Positions 26,408 to 35,365 of a stretch of DNA of 64,000 bases are shown here, one piece after another (the first letter of the stretch is position 1; the number at the start of each line of letters is the position of its first letter). The DNA comes from Nostoc sp. FACHB-280 (GTDB lineage: Bacteria; Cyanobacteriota; Cyanobacteriia; Cyanobacteriales; Nostocaceae). The position numbers and the translations under genes were made by a program. The stretch spans positions 1 through 64,000 of the forward strand of contig NZ_JACJSD010000010.1 in NCBI RefSeq assembly GCF_014697615.1. The letters are read 5' to 3'. The notes beneath the pieces were generated by a model that was given only the letters and a program-made list of their open reading frames with translations, searched no databases and was not told the origin of the DNA.

Positions 26408-26454
26408 AAAAGGTAAAAGGGTGAACTTTGATTTTGGTCATCCTTTTACCTTTT
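26408..26454 (-). terminator. Rho-independent-like terminator of a small membrane protein gene
   Basis: AAAAGGTAAAAGGGTGA pairs with TCATCCTTTTACCTTTT across a 14-base loop, with one bulge on each side. It lies 16 bases beyond the minus-strand stop at 26470 and has T-rich DNA on both flanks, so it could act in both directions. Confidence 0.6.
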
Positions 26455-26469
26455 TTATATACCTGATGC

Positions 26470-26673
26470 TTATTTTATGTTAGCCCTTGCGTCCCTCACT
26501 GCGGCAATAAAAAATAATCCTGTTAGTGGAATACTTAATCCTAAGATAATTGCAGTGGTTTCAAAGCCTAAATCTGGCTGTCCATAACTGAGTTCAAACA
26601 CCGAACCGACGGCGGCGATCGCTGTTATGCAAGACGCACCGAGAAATAAACCGCTTTTTGGAGTTAAATACAC
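26470..26673 (-). CDS. Small two-helix membrane protein
   Basis: A 67-residue protein, GTG start at 26673 preceded by AGGGG. Two hydrophobic helices (LFLGASCITAIAAVGSVFEL and ETTAIILGLSIPLTGLFFIA) flank a short loop with YGQPDLG. The C-terminal tail RDARANIK is basic, suggesting an N-in/C-in hairpin. It follows the deformylase gene by 10 bases and is probably co-transcribed, though no functional link is known. Confidence 0.7.
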   Translation of the reverse strand: MYLTPKSGLFLGASCITAIAAVGSVFELSYGQPDLGFETTAIILGLSIPLTGLFFIAAVRDARANIK

Positions 26674-26683
26674 TACTAGTCCC

Positions 26684-27247
26684 CTATGCTACTGGTTTCA
26701 CGGCTTGATACGAGAAGCCATTTTTAGATAACTCCTGTGCCAAAGTCAAGGAATTTTCTACACGGTCAACAAAGACTACACCGTTGAGGTGATCCATCTC
26801 GTGTTGAATGCAGCGTCCCAGTAAGTCACCAGCTTTTAATGTCTTGGGACGGCCATATTCATCTTTGTAAGCAATTTCCACGACTTCAGGACGCTTCACA
26901 TCCATGTAAACATTCGGAATACTCAAACAGCCTTCTTGAGCAACGCAGATGTCTTTGCTGACTTGTTTAATTACTGGATTAATTAATACCAGTGGCGGAT
27001 TTGCGGGGTTATCTGGTTCGCAATCAATCACAATCAGTTGTTTATTAATGCCTACCTGGGGTGCAGCCAAACCAATGCCATCACTGCTGTACATAGTTTG
27101 CAACATTTCGCGTACCAGTTGGCGCAGTTCGTCATCAATTTTGGTAATACGTTTGGCTGGTTGACGCAACGCGCGATCGCCCAGATAGTGCAGCTTCAGT
27201 GGCGGATTTTTTAACTTTTTTTTCTCAACAGCAATTTCAGAGGGCAT
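26684..27247 (-). CDS. def: Peptide deformylase
   Basis: A 187-residue metalloenzyme removing the formyl group from nascent N-terminal methionine. The three hallmark motifs are intact: GIGLAAPQVG near residues 57-66, EGCLSIP near 104-110 and QHEMDHLNGVVFVDR near 146-160, supplying Cys and two His metal ligands and the catalytic Glu. The N-terminal part KKKLKNPPLKLHYLGDRALR is basic and a little longer than the E. coli enzyme, as in other cyanobacterial copies. Confidence 0.95.
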   Translation of the reverse strand: MPSEIAVEKKKLKNPPLKLHYLGDRALRQPAKRITKIDDELRQLVREMLQTMYSSDGIGLAAPQVGINKQLIVIDCEPDNPANPPLVLINPVIKQVSKDICVAQEGCLSIPNVYMDVKRPEVVEIAYKDEYGRPKTLKAGDLLGRCIQHEMDHLNGVVFVDRVENSLTLAQELSKNGFSYQAVKPVA

Positions 27248-27387
27248 GATTATTTCAATGGCTCAATTGTGCAAATTCCAACTAACTTAATTCTATCAAT
27301 CTGAGTTAGATAGGCGATTGTACTACAAGGTGAGACATCACTTGAGATTTTGGATTGGTTAATTAAAAGTCTCAAATATCTTTCTTG

Positions 27388-27738
27388 CTACATCTCATCA
27401 TCACCAAGCAATTGTGACAAATCTTGCAATTGCTCTTGGGCAGCACGTAGAACTCGATGAATCTGCACGATACCCTGGTTATCTTGGTCGTTTTCTGTAA
27501 TTACTGTAAATAGAATTCGGTATTGTTTTTTATACACTAATTGGCGCACAGGTAGATTCAGGTACTGGCTTTCGATCGCAAGCGAGCAACGATTCGGAAA
27601 ATTTTCCAAAGTTAGCATAATTTCGTAGCAACCTCTAACCCACCGATGAGCTTGATCAACTGAGTAATCTTTCATCCACAAAAAAATGTTTTCAACATCT
27701 GCTTTGGCGGTGGGTGAGATTTCAATCCGGTATGTCAT
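27388..27738 (-). CDS. ParE/RelE-type toxin
   Basis: A 116-residue protein starting MTYRIEISPTAKADVENIFL, with the compact ParE-like beta sheet and the LPVRQLVYKKQYRILFTVI segment holding the conserved Arg and Tyr. The tail VQIHRVLRAAQEQL is the usual C-terminal helix. It is encoded by the ATG at 27738, overlapping the upstream antitoxin gene by 17 bases, the typical order of antitoxin then toxin. Whether it targets gyrase (ParE) or ribosomes (RelE) cannot be read from sequence. Confidence 0.85.
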   Translation of the reverse strand: MTYRIEISPTAKADVENIFLWMKDYSVDQAHRWVRGCYEIMLTLENFPNRCSLAIESQYLNLPVRQLVYKKQYRILFTVITENDQDNQGIVQIHRVLRAAQEQLQDLSQLLGDDEM

Positions 27739-28012
27739 ACTTTTGGCGCAATTGCTGAAATGCTTCGTCCAAAGGAATACCTCGCCCCTGCTCAAATTCA
27801 TCTATACTTTTGCGAATTCCGGCTAGAGATTCTAAAAGTTCTATGCGTTCTAGCAGGCGTTGATAGCTTTCAGCATCTTGAACAACGACTGCGGCTTTAC
27901 CATTCACCGTCAAAACTATAGGTGCTTGGGTGTCTTTCAGGGTATTTAAAAAGGTTTTGGCGCTTCGTTGAAAGTCTGATAAAGGATGAATGTTGCGGAG
28001 GTTAAAAGACAT
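27722..28012 (-). CDS. Phd/YefM-type antitoxin
   Basis: A 96-residue antitoxin. The N-terminal half MSFNLRNIHPLSDFQRSAKT with APIVLTVNGKAAVVVQDAES is the DNA-binding Phd/YefM fold, and the rest (ELLESLAGIRKSIDEFEQGR, then AFQQLRQKYDI) is the toxin-binding tail. Such proteins repress their own promoter together with the toxin. The start is 131 bases from the divergent HNH module, so the promoter lies between them. Confidence 0.88.
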   Translation of the reverse strand: MSFNLRNIHPLSDFQRSAKTFLNTLKDTQAPIVLTVNGKAAVVVQDAESYQRLLERIELLESLAGIRKSIDEFEQGRGIPLDEAFQQLRQKYDIPD

Positions 28013-28143
28013 AGCTACTGCTGAGTAGACGAATAATTTTATGATAATTATTTGAAAATTCTTTGTCTAGTTGTGGATCAATGTATCAGTAACGAGAGTT
28101 GATTGCTAAGATAGGATTACATTGTTTTCTCAATATTTTTTAT

Positions 28144-28488
28144 ATGTCCAAACCAGTACAATACATAACCAATGAGCAGGGGGAACGAGTTGGGGTTTTA
28201 TTGGACTGGAATACTTATTCTCGGCTTGCTAATCCATTAGGGTTGGATGATGAGTGTTTGGTTGGTTTGAGTGTGGATGAGTTAAAAGCACTAGCAAGTT
28301 GTAAATTGGCTGTAATCGAGCAAACACGTTTGGATGATTTAGTAGCGAGAAATGCAGCATCATTGCTCTGCACCGATGAGGTTGCTGAGTTAGATGATTT
28401 GTTGATGAAAGCAGATCAATTAACAATTCTTAAAACTCGCGCTAGGTATACGCTGAACTGCTTGGAAAAGAGTAAAACAGCAGCGTGA
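28144..28488 (+). CDS. Small protein upstream of an HNH gene, antitoxin-like
   Basis: A 114-residue protein from the ATG at 28144. MSKPVQYITNEQGERVGVLL followed by DWNTYSRLANP resembles the first strand-helix of Phd/prevent-host-death antitoxins. The middle LVGLSVDELKALASCKLAVI and a leucine-rich acidic helix fit a partner-binding tail. It overlaps the HNH gene by four bases (GTGA), so the two are translated together. Antitoxin-like function is a guess from layout and the N-terminal match. Confidence 0.7.
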   Translation: MSKPVQYITNEQGERVGVLLDWNTYSRLANPLGLDDECLVGLSVDELKALASCKLAVIEQTRLDDLVARNAASLLCTDEVAELDDLLMKADQLTILKTRARYTLNCLEKSKTAA

Positions 28489-28913
28489 GTGTTTATATTC
28501 GGGTTGAGTTGCAGCGACAAATCCGCGAGTGCTTTGGCGAGTGCTGTGCCTATTGTCGAACAGCAGAGTTTCTAACGGCAATGACTTTTGAATTTGAGCA
28601 TATTCGCCCTCTTTCGGTTGGTGGGGAGACGGTATTTAAGAATCTTTGTTTTGCCTGTCCATCTTGTAATCGCTATAAAGCCGATCGCCAGTCTGCTATC
28701 GATCCGCAAAGTGGCGAAACAGTTGCGTTATTTCATCCCCAAGAGCAAGTTTGGCAGGAACATTTTGCTTGGGATGAGAGTAGGACACAAATGAATGGAC
28801 TGACAGCAATTGGTCGAGCCACAATTGAAGCATTACAGATGAATCGAAAAGCCTTGGTTCGGGCAAGGGCAATGTGGGTTAAATTGGGTGAACATCCACC
28901 AGAGTTGGATTGA
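28485..28913 (+). CDS. HNH endonuclease family protein
   Basis: A 142-residue protein starting at GTG 28485. CAYCRTAEF and CPSCNRYKADR give the zinc-binding cysteines, and FEHIRPLSVGGE with the later Asn-rich NLCFACP forms the HNH beta-beta-alpha-metal core. The C-terminal helix region (RATIEALQMNRKALVRARAM) is common in the cyanobacterial group. Coupling to the upstream small gene suggests a toxin/antitoxin-like or defence pair rather than a free-standing nuclease. Confidence 0.85.
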   Translation: MSVYIRVELQRQIRECFGECCAYCRTAEFLTAMTFEFEHIRPLSVGGETVFKNLCFACPSCNRYKADRQSAIDPQSGETVALFHPQEQVWQEHFAWDESRTQMNGLTAIGRATIEALQMNRKALVRARAMWVKLGEHPPELD

Positions 28914-29073
28914 CTAGGGCGATCGCTTTTCTTCTAAATAAAGAACCCTTTGACAATTTAATAATCGCTTTGGCAAAATGCTTCATAAATCTCGGAGTAT
29001 AAATTATCTTGAACTTTTATCTAAAGAAAGTTGTACATTGCCATCAAGAGCAACTCACAACTAACAGCTAGAT

Positions 29074-30585
29074 ATGAACTTCCGTGACGAGTTTAAATTG
29101 TTGCTACGCGCCCGTTATCCGTTAATTTACATTCCCACCTACGAAGAAGAACGGGTAGAAGCAGCCATTCGGGAAGAAGCCGCCAATCAAGGTAATCGCC
29201 CTGTTTATACTTGGGATTTTGTTGATGGCTATCAAGGAAACCCCAATGATGCCGGTTTTGGACGACGCAACCCCCTACAAGCTTTGGAATTTTTAGAGAA
29301 ATTACCAGCTTCAGCACCAGCCGTCATCATTTTACGAGACTACCATCGTTTTTTAGATGATGTGGCGATCGCCCGCAAACTCCGCAATTTTGCCCGACTT
29401 TTAAAATCGCAACCCAAAAATATTGTTTTATTATCGCCGCGCATCGCCATTCCCGACGATTTAACCGAAATTTTAACGGTTGTGGAATTTCCTTTACCCG
29501 CCGCGCCGGAAATTAAAACCGAGATAGAACGGTTACTGCAAACGACTGGTAACTCGCTATCTGGCAAGGTTTTAGATGACTTGGTGCGTTCTTGTCAAGG
29601 GCTGTCTATGGAACGCATTCGGCGAGTTTTAGCCAGAGCGATCGCAACTCACGGCGAATTACAGCCAGAAGATGTAGATTTAGTCTTAGAAGAAAAGCGC
29701 CAAACCATCCGCCAAACCCAAATCCTAGATTTTTACCCCGCCACTGAGCAAATTTCTGATATTGGCGGATTGGATAACCTCAAAGATTGGCTATTAAGGC
29801 GTGGCGGTTCATTTACCGAACGGGCGCGTCAGTATGGCTTACCCCATCCCCGTGGTTTGTTGTTGGTGGGGATTCAAGGAACGGGAAAATCTTTAACAGC
29901 CAAAGCGATCGCCCATCACTGGCACTTACCTTTGTTACGCTTAGACGTAGGGCGGTTATTTGGCGGTTTAGTCGGGGAATCAGAGTTACGTACACGCCAA
30001 ATGATTCAGGTAGCCGAAGCCCTTGCCCCCTGTATATTGTGGATTGATGAAATAGATAAAGCTTTTTCGGGGCTGGGTAGCAAAGGTGACGCAGGTACAA
30101 CTAGCAGGGTATTTGGCACTTTTATCACCTGGTTAGCTGAGAAAACCTCACCTGTATTTGTGGTGGCGACTGCCAACGACATTCAAGCCTTACCGCCAGA
30201 AATGTTGCGAAAAGGGCGATTTGATGAAATCTTTTTTGTTGGTTTACCGTCTCAAGAAGAAAGAAAAGCAATTTTTAACGTTCATTTATCCAGATTGCGC
30301 CCCCATAACTTGAAAAGCTATGACATTGACAGATTAGCTTATGAAACACCCGATTTTTCTGGGGCGGAAATTGAGCAAACTCTCATTGAAGCTATGCACA
30401 TTGGATTTAGCCAAAACCGTGATTTTAATACCGACGATATTTTAGAAGCCGCCAGCCAAATCATCCCCTTGGCGCGAACGGCTGTAGAACAAATTCAAAA
30501 ACTCCAAGAATGGGCGGCGGCTGGGAGAGCGCGTTTAGCCTCAAAACACAGCCCCCTAAGTGATGCCTTCGGCAAGTTACGCTAA
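29074..30585 (+). CDS. ycf46: AAA ATPase, Ycf46-like
   Basis: A 503-residue AAA protein. The N-terminal part (FRDEFKLLLRARYPLIYIPT) is the Ycf46 extension, followed near residue 265 by Walker A GIQGTGKSLTAKA, Walker B ILWIDEIDKAF, an arginine finger in RKGRFDE and the sensor-2 segment FSGAEIEQTLIEA. The product matches the plastid/cyanobacterial Ycf46 group, which has been linked to regulation of CO2 use in Synechocystis. No partner is next to it. The gene is preceded by a moderately long leader but no clear promoter. Confidence 0.9.
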   Translation: MNFRDEFKLLLRARYPLIYIPTYEEERVEAAIREEAANQGNRPVYTWDFVDGYQGNPNDAGFGRRNPLQALEFLEKLPASAPAVIILRDYHRFLDDVAIARKLRNFARLLKSQPKNIVLLSPRIAIPDDLTEILTVVEFPLPAAPEIKTEIERLLQTTGNSLSGKVLDDLVRSCQGLSMERIRRVLARAIATHGELQPEDVDLVLEEKRQTIRQTQILDFYPATEQISDIGGLDNLKDWLLRRGGSFTERARQYGLPHPRGLLLVGIQGTGKSLTAKAIAHHWHLPLLRLDVGRLFGGLVGESELRTRQMIQVAEALAPCILWIDEIDKAFSGLGSKGDAGTTSRVFGTFITWLAEKTSPVFVVATANDIQALPPEMLRKGRFDEIFFVGLPSQEERKAIFNVHLSRLRPHNLKSYDIDRLAYETPDFSGAEIEQTLIEAMHIGFSQNRDFNTDDILEAASQIIPLARTAVEQIQKLQEWAAAGRARLASKHSPLSDAFGKLR

Positions 30586-30662
30586 AGCATTTAATAGAGA
30601 ATAGGAGTAAAAAGGGAACAGGAAACATATACCCCTATTGCGTTCCATGTTCCCTTTCATAC

Positions 30663-30721
30663 TTCACACTTGACTATTGACCATTCACCGTTGACCATTG
30701 ACTATTGACTATTGACTATTA
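30663..30721. repeat. TTGACTA heptamer repeats
   Basis: CTTGACTATTGACCATTCAC and then repeated TTGACCATTGACTATTGACTA units run almost to the next start codon. They belong to the heptamer repeat class typical of Nostocales. A TTG start at 30712 would lie inside the repeat, which is why the ATG at 30730 was chosen for the downstream gene. Confidence 0.7.
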
Positions 30722-30729
30722 ATGTAACT

Positions 30730-31200
30730 ATGCTTTCTGGTCTACTCAAGTTAATACTAGGTTTTATCTTAGCGATCGCCGTTTTATTAGGTACAGGTAT
30801 GACAGTGGCGCTGTATTTCATCAATCAAACTGCCATACCGCCCAATAAACCGATTTTTGCCAATGATAATCCTTCTTTGAAAAACCAAGCCACCAAAGAA
30901 CCTAAAGACGATTCTGTCATCACACCTGAGCCTGAAACTACTCCAACCTCCACACCAACCCCAACAAAATCTCCTGAAAAATTACCCCCTGGCGCTTATC
31001 AAGGACGTGTTACCTGGTCTGATGGTTTGAGTTTACGTGCCGAACCAAATCAGTCAGCCGAAAAAGTTGGTGGAGTGACTTTTAATCAAAAAATTATCGT
31101 TTTAGAAGAAAACCCCGATAAAACTTGGGTGAAGATTCGCACAGAAGGTAGTGACCAGGAAGGTTGGGTCAAAATTGGCAACATTGAACGTACTAACTAA
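30730..31200 (+). CDS. Membrane-anchored bacterial SH3-domain protein
   Basis: A 156-residue protein with one N-terminal membrane anchor (LLKLILGFILAIAVLLGTGM), a proline/threonine-rich spacer (TPEPETTPTSTPTPTKSPEK) and a C-terminal SH3b domain (VTWSDGLSLRAEPNQSAEKV; WVKIRTEGSDQEGWV). Such proteins bind peptidoglycan or other cell-wall ligands outside the membrane. Together with the next gene this hints at a small cell-envelope group. Confidence 0.82.
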   Translation: MLSGLLKLILGFILAIAVLLGTGMTVALYFINQTAIPPNKPIFANDNPSLKNQATKEPKDDSVITPEPETTPTSTPTPTKSPEKLPPGAYQGRVTWSDGLSLRAEPNQSAEKVGGVTFNQKIIVLEENPDKTWVKIRTEGSDQEGWVKIGNIERTN

Positions 31201-31538
31201 AGTTAGAAATGATTCCCATCTGAACTCACTAATTCTTACTACCTATTTACTGCTCTCTAATCTTTATACTTTTTTAGTAAAAGCCACAGTTATTACTTAT
31301 AGAAAGTGGTATATTTTTATATATCTTTGTTACCGTAATTAGCAGTCAAAAAACTTTATAGATTCCTGTCAACCCAATTAATTTTTAACATCAAAATTTT
31401 CCACTCTTGCCGAAAAGCAGTTTGCTCCTTGTGATGTAAACAAATAGCCAAACCCATCACTTTAGGACAAAAGTCAAGCGAAATACTTTTTTCTTGTACT
31501 CAGGGAATTGTCATCAGCCGAAAACTTGGGAAAACATC
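31201..31538. other. Intergenic stretch without recognisable content
   Basis: AT-rich DNA of about 340 bases between the SH3 gene and the peptidoglycan-binding gene. I see no tRNA, no strong hairpin and no convincing open frame. It may contain the promoter for the downstream gene; a T-rich run lies at about 31486-31493. Confidence 0.5.
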
Positions 31539-33050
31539 ATGGAAGCCATTGGTTATCTTCATGTCGCCTCAGCCTACGAAGCCTCAGAAAACATAGAGAT
31601 TGTACCGATAAAATTAGAATTTAAATTTTGGCAGTGGCCTAAACTGTCTAGCCCTGTGGCAATGAGGCTTTTATCTGTAGCACTGACTATCGGAATTTTA
31701 AACCTAGCTGACCAAACTTTCGCCCTTCAGCAAGTGGGTAGCAGTGGTACAGTAGTTACCAATATTCAGCAGTGCTTAAAAAATTTAGGTTATTTTAATG
31801 GCCCTGTAACTGGCAGATTTGCGAATTTAACTCGACAAGCAGTGAGTAGCTTTCAAAAAGCGCGAGGGCTGGCTGTTGATGGAATTGTGGGTGCTAAGAC
31901 TCAGCAAGCTTTACAACAATCATGCCAAAGTGGAACTCCCAATGAAAGTAGCAATGGACAATTGCGCTTTGGTAGTAGAGGTACAGCCGTTGCTCAGTTA
32001 CAACAAAACCTCCGCGATTTAGGCTATTTCAACGGCCCTAAAACTGGCTATTTTGGCTCACAAACTCAACAAGCACTCATCCGGTTTCAACAAGCTTCCC
32101 GAATTCCGGCTAACGGAGTTTTTGATAGTAGAACAGCCCAAGCACTACAAGGTAATTTAAGTGTCGGTGGCGAATATCCGACTCTGGCGGAAGGTAGCCG
32201 CGGCCCAGCAGTCACAAAACTACAACAACGTTTGCGAGATTTAGGCTACTTTAAGACAAATCCCACTGGCAATTTTAGAAGCATCACCAAAAATGCTGTT
32301 ATTGCCTTTCAACGCAAGGCAGGTTTACCCACCACTGGGGTTGCAAATGCTCAAACTTGGGATGCACTATATAATCCTCCGGTTTCTAGCAACCCCAATA
32401 CTTCCAGTCAGCAAGTGAAGGATGTACAAAAATTACTGAGAGATTTAGGCTACTATTATGGCGATTCGACTGGGACTGTTGGGACGTTAACAAGAAATGC
32501 TGTTGTGGAGTTCCAACGAGACAATAAACTCACAGCCGATGGTATTATTGATGCCCAACTTGTAAAAGCGGTGCGCCAAGTCTGGACAGCGAGATATTCT
32601 AATCAACCAACTAGGGTAGTTCTCTCAATGGGTGCAAAGGGAGAAAATGTCAAAGCAGTCCAAACACGTTTATCGGAATTAGGATATTTTAATCGCTCAT
32701 TAGATGGGATGTTTGGCGAATATACTAAAGCGGCTGTAGTGGCATTTCAAAAGGAATATCGCTTAAATCCCACTGGCAAAGTAGATGCACAAACTTGGCA
32801 AGCATTAGGTTTTGATAATTCTGTGGCGCTAAATCGTCCGGTGAGTAGTCGTTATTATGTGGCAGCAGTACCAATGAAAAATAGCGATACTCTCGACAAA
32901 GTGCGTCGCTTTGTTCCCAATGCTTTTCCAGATGTGTCTATGTCAGGAAATTATGTGAATGCTGGGGCATTTAGCGATCGCTCTGTTGCCGAAAATCTCA
33001 CAAAAATGTTACGTTCCAAAGGCTTAAACGCCAAAGTGCAATTTCTTTAA
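31539..33050 (+). CDS. Protein with five peptidoglycan-binding repeats
   Basis: A 503-residue exported protein. The signal or anchor is PVAMRLLSVALTIGILNLAD around residues 45-65. Five PG_binding_1 repeats follow, recognisable by LRDLGYFNG and FQ..xL..G.hD..T..AL patterns (about residues 78, 156, 240, 315 and 390). The last 60 residues (YYVAAVPMKNSDTL; NAGAFSDRSVAENLTKMLRS) resemble a SPOR domain. There is no hydrolase domain, so it is a wall-anchoring protein. The ATG at 31539 is preferred because the upstream frame start lacks a good site. Confidence 0.85.
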   Translation: MEAIGYLHVASAYEASENIEIVPIKLEFKFWQWPKLSSPVAMRLLSVALTIGILNLADQTFALQQVGSSGTVVTNIQQCLKNLGYFNGPVTGRFANLTRQAVSSFQKARGLAVDGIVGAKTQQALQQSCQSGTPNESSNGQLRFGSRGTAVAQLQQNLRDLGYFNGPKTGYFGSQTQQALIRFQQASRIPANGVFDSRTAQALQGNLSVGGEYPTLAEGSRGPAVTKLQQRLRDLGYFKTNPTGNFRSITKNAVIAFQRKAGLPTTGVANAQTWDALYNPPVSSNPNTSSQQVKDVQKLLRDLGYYYGDSTGTVGTLTRNAVVEFQRDNKLTADGIIDAQLVKAVRQVWTARYSNQPTRVVLSMGAKGENVKAVQTRLSELGYFNRSLDGMFGEYTKAAVVAFQKEYRLNPTGKVDAQTWQALGFDNSVALNRPVSSRYYVAAVPMKNSDTLDKVRRFVPNAFPDVSMSGNYVNAGAFSDRSVAENLTKMLRSKGLNAKVQFL

Positions 33051-33098
33051 GATTGCTAGTCTAGTATCTAGACTGTCAGATCCAATACCAGCACAATA

Positions 33099-33299
33099 AT
33101 GCCAGACTCAGCATTTGTGATCTTTATTATCTTCGGGGTTGTCTGGATAGTTATGGGCGCAGTTGCGGTCATTGCGCTGTTCAAGTCGGAAGGACAAAAA
33201 CTGCGTTTTGATAAATGGGGACTGCTCGTAACTATTCCGATTATCGTCCCGATTGTGATTGTTTTGTTATATCAAGTAATCAGACCATTAATATTTTAA
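33099..33299 (+). CDS. Small two-helix membrane protein
   Basis: A 66-residue protein with two long hydrophobic stretches (FVIFIIFGVVWIVMGAVAVI and LLVTIPIIVPIVIVLLYQVI) and a short polar loop with KSEGQKLRFDKWG. No family recognised; small proteins like this occur throughout cyanobacteria. Its stop codon lies inside a terminator hairpin. Confidence 0.7.
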   Translation: MPDSAFVIFIIFGVVWIVMGAVAVIALFKSEGQKLRFDKWGLLVTIPIIVPIVIVLLYQVIRPLIF

Positions 33300-33330
33300 A
33301 GGCGTTGCAATGCAACGCCTCTAAAATATT
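33290..33330. terminator. Bidirectional terminator between convergent genes
   Basis: A near-perfect palindrome: GGCGTTGCA (33301-33309) and TGCAACGCC (33311-33319) form the GC-rich core and AATATTTTA with TAAAATATT extend it on both sides. It overlaps the stop of the plus-strand small gene and lies 17 bases beyond the end of the RNase J gene, so it can end both. Confidence 0.85.
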
Positions 33331-33346
33331 ATTTACTCAGCAGTCC

Positions 33347-35122
33347 TTAAGAAGCCACTTGCGCTGCCGTCCGCGTCCGTCTTCTTCTGCCATCGGCAAC
33401 TTTCACAGGTGTTTCTGGTTCATCGGGAATTTGCATCAACAAAGTCACTGTTGGTTGACATTGCAATTCTCGCCGAATTGAACGTGCTAATTCTCGTTCT
33501 AACGTTCCTTGCAATCCACCCCAGTCTACATCCGCTTGCTCACCGCCCAAAGCCGCAAATTCTGACCAGCGCACGCCGAGGATTTCTTCAATGCGTTGCT
33601 GTACCCATTTTTGAATCAGCGATCGCTCTATACTGGTAACAACACCCCGCAGATGGATTTCTGGTTTAGCCATCAGTTTACCAGACCAATCAATTGCAGT
33701 CGCAATTGTGATAATTCCTTCTTCTGCCATCCGTTGCCGTTCTTGCAGCACCTTGGCACTCACCATACCAGAACTCGAAGTATCTACCAATTCAATCCCA
33801 GACTGCACTTGAGATCCAACACGGATAGAATTTTCTGTTAGTTCTATAACATCTCCATTCTGGATAATCACCATGTTTTCGGCGGGGATACCCATACTTT
33901 GGGCAGTTTCGGAGTGTTTCACTAACATCCGATGTTCGCCGTGAACCGGGACAAAGAACTTGGGACGAGTTAAGGCAATCATCAGTTTTTGGTCTTCTTG
34001 ACAGCCGTGACCAGAAACGTGGATTCCTTTATCTCTGCCATAGACAACCTTCGCACCTTGCAACATCAACTTATCAATGGTGTTGACAACTGCGATCGTA
34101 TTGCCAGGAATGGGGTTAGCGGAGAAGACGACAGTATCCCCTTCGCGGATTTTGATATGGGGATGTTCTTTATTGGCAATACGGGTCATCGCTGCCATTG
34201 TCTCACCTTGAGAACCGGTGGTGAGAATCAACACGTTTTCATCTGGCAGGCTGCGAACCATGTGTAGTGGTTGCAGTAAGTTATCTTCACATTTGACATA
34301 ACCCAAGTTCCGGGCATGGGCAATCAAATTCAACATCGAACGCCCCACCACCGTGACTACGCGGTTATGTTTCTGCGCCAGTTGCAAAATCATGTTGATG
34401 CGATGCACGGAAGAGGCGAAGGTGGTAACGAACAATCGCCCAGTGGCTTGACTGAATACCCGATCCAAGTTGGGATAAACAGAACGTTCCGAAGGTGTAA
34501 AGCCCGGTACTTCTGAGTTGGTGGAATCACTCAACAAGCACAGCACGCCTTTTTCACCATGTTCTGCCAAGCGTTGCAAGTCAAATTTTTCGCCATCAAC
34601 TGGGGTATGGTCAAATTTAAAATCCCCTGTGTGAATTACGACACCCAGGGGAGTATGAACAGCAACCGTGAAACTATCCGCGATGGAATGGGTGTTGCGG
34701 ATGTACTCAACAAAAAAATGTTTACCAATTCGCACGACATCACGGGGCATTACTGAACGCAACTCTGTGCGATCGCGTACACCTGCTTCTTCTAGTTTAC
34801 CTTCCAGCATGGCCATTGCCAGTCTTGGCCCGTAAATCACCGGGATTTCAAACTGCTTCAGGTGAAAAGCAATACCACCAATATGGTCTTCATGACCGTG
34901 GGTGACGATCATCCCTTTGATTTTGTCGCGGTTTTCTCTGAGATATGTCGTATCAGGCAGGACAATATTTACACCGTGCATTGCTTCCGTGGGGAAAGCT
35001 AAACCTGCATCTAATAAAACAATTTCATCGTCGTATTCAAAAATACAGGTATTTTTGCCAATTTCATGTAAACCGCCCAAAGGAATAATTTTTAGGGCGG
35101 AGTCAGCTTCGTTTCTAGCCAT
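33347..35122 (-). CDS. rnj: Ribonuclease J
   Basis: A 591-residue metallo-beta-lactamase/beta-CASP nuclease that degrades and matures RNA (5'-to-3' exonuclease and endonuclease). The zinc-site motif THGHEDHIGG is near residue 72, SDSTNSEVPGFT near 200, and HVSGHGCQED near 370 belongs to the beta-CASP/metal-site region. The C-terminal part LIQKWVQQRIEEILG is a typical domain for self-association. The ATG at 35122 has AAGGAG eight bases upstream. It lies downstream of dapA, a common order in cyanobacteria. Confidence 0.95.
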   Translation of the reverse strand: MARNEADSALKIIPLGGLHEIGKNTCIFEYDDEIVLLDAGLAFPTEAMHGVNIVLPDTTYLRENRDKIKGMIVTHGHEDHIGGIAFHLKQFEIPVIYGPRLAMAMLEGKLEEAGVRDRTELRSVMPRDVVRIGKHFFVEYIRNTHSIADSFTVAVHTPLGVVIHTGDFKFDHTPVDGEKFDLQRLAEHGEKGVLCLLSDSTNSEVPGFTPSERSVYPNLDRVFSQATGRLFVTTFASSVHRINMILQLAQKHNRVVTVVGRSMLNLIAHARNLGYVKCEDNLLQPLHMVRSLPDENVLILTTGSQGETMAAMTRIANKEHPHIKIREGDTVVFSANPIPGNTIAVVNTIDKLMLQGAKVVYGRDKGIHVSGHGCQEDQKLMIALTRPKFFVPVHGEHRMLVKHSETAQSMGIPAENMVIIQNGDVIELTENSIRVGSQVQSGIELVDTSSSGMVSAKVLQERQRMAEEGIITIATAIDWSGKLMAKPEIHLRGVVTSIERSLIQKWVQQRIEEILGVRWSEFAALGGEQADVDWGGLQGTLERELARSIRRELQCQPTVTLLMQIPDEPETPVKVADGRRRRTRTAAQVAS

Positions 35123-35365
35123 TTTCTCCTTAGTTAGATTGTGGTTTAGTGTTAATAAATTGAAGGTTAGCAAGCTTGTATTAAAGACAACACTGGCTCT
35201 CTCTGGGAAAGCAGTCAAATTTCGTTTAGATTTTCAACTTTTGGTGCAATAAAATCGAAATCGTCAATATCTAGAGCAGTGGTAGCACTGTTTGGGAAAG
35301 TGCATCCTGAAAATCTGCCCATTATTCATATATAGATTTGCGGCAAATTGCCAATCATATACTGC

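Noticed and set aside
30712-30729. TTG start for the SH3 gene
   Set aside because: It lies inside the heptamer repeat; the ATG at 30730 begins a normal membrane anchor.
33409-35252. Several plus-strand frames across the RNase J gene
   Set aside because: They are antisense shadows; the minus-strand frame has all RNase J motifs.
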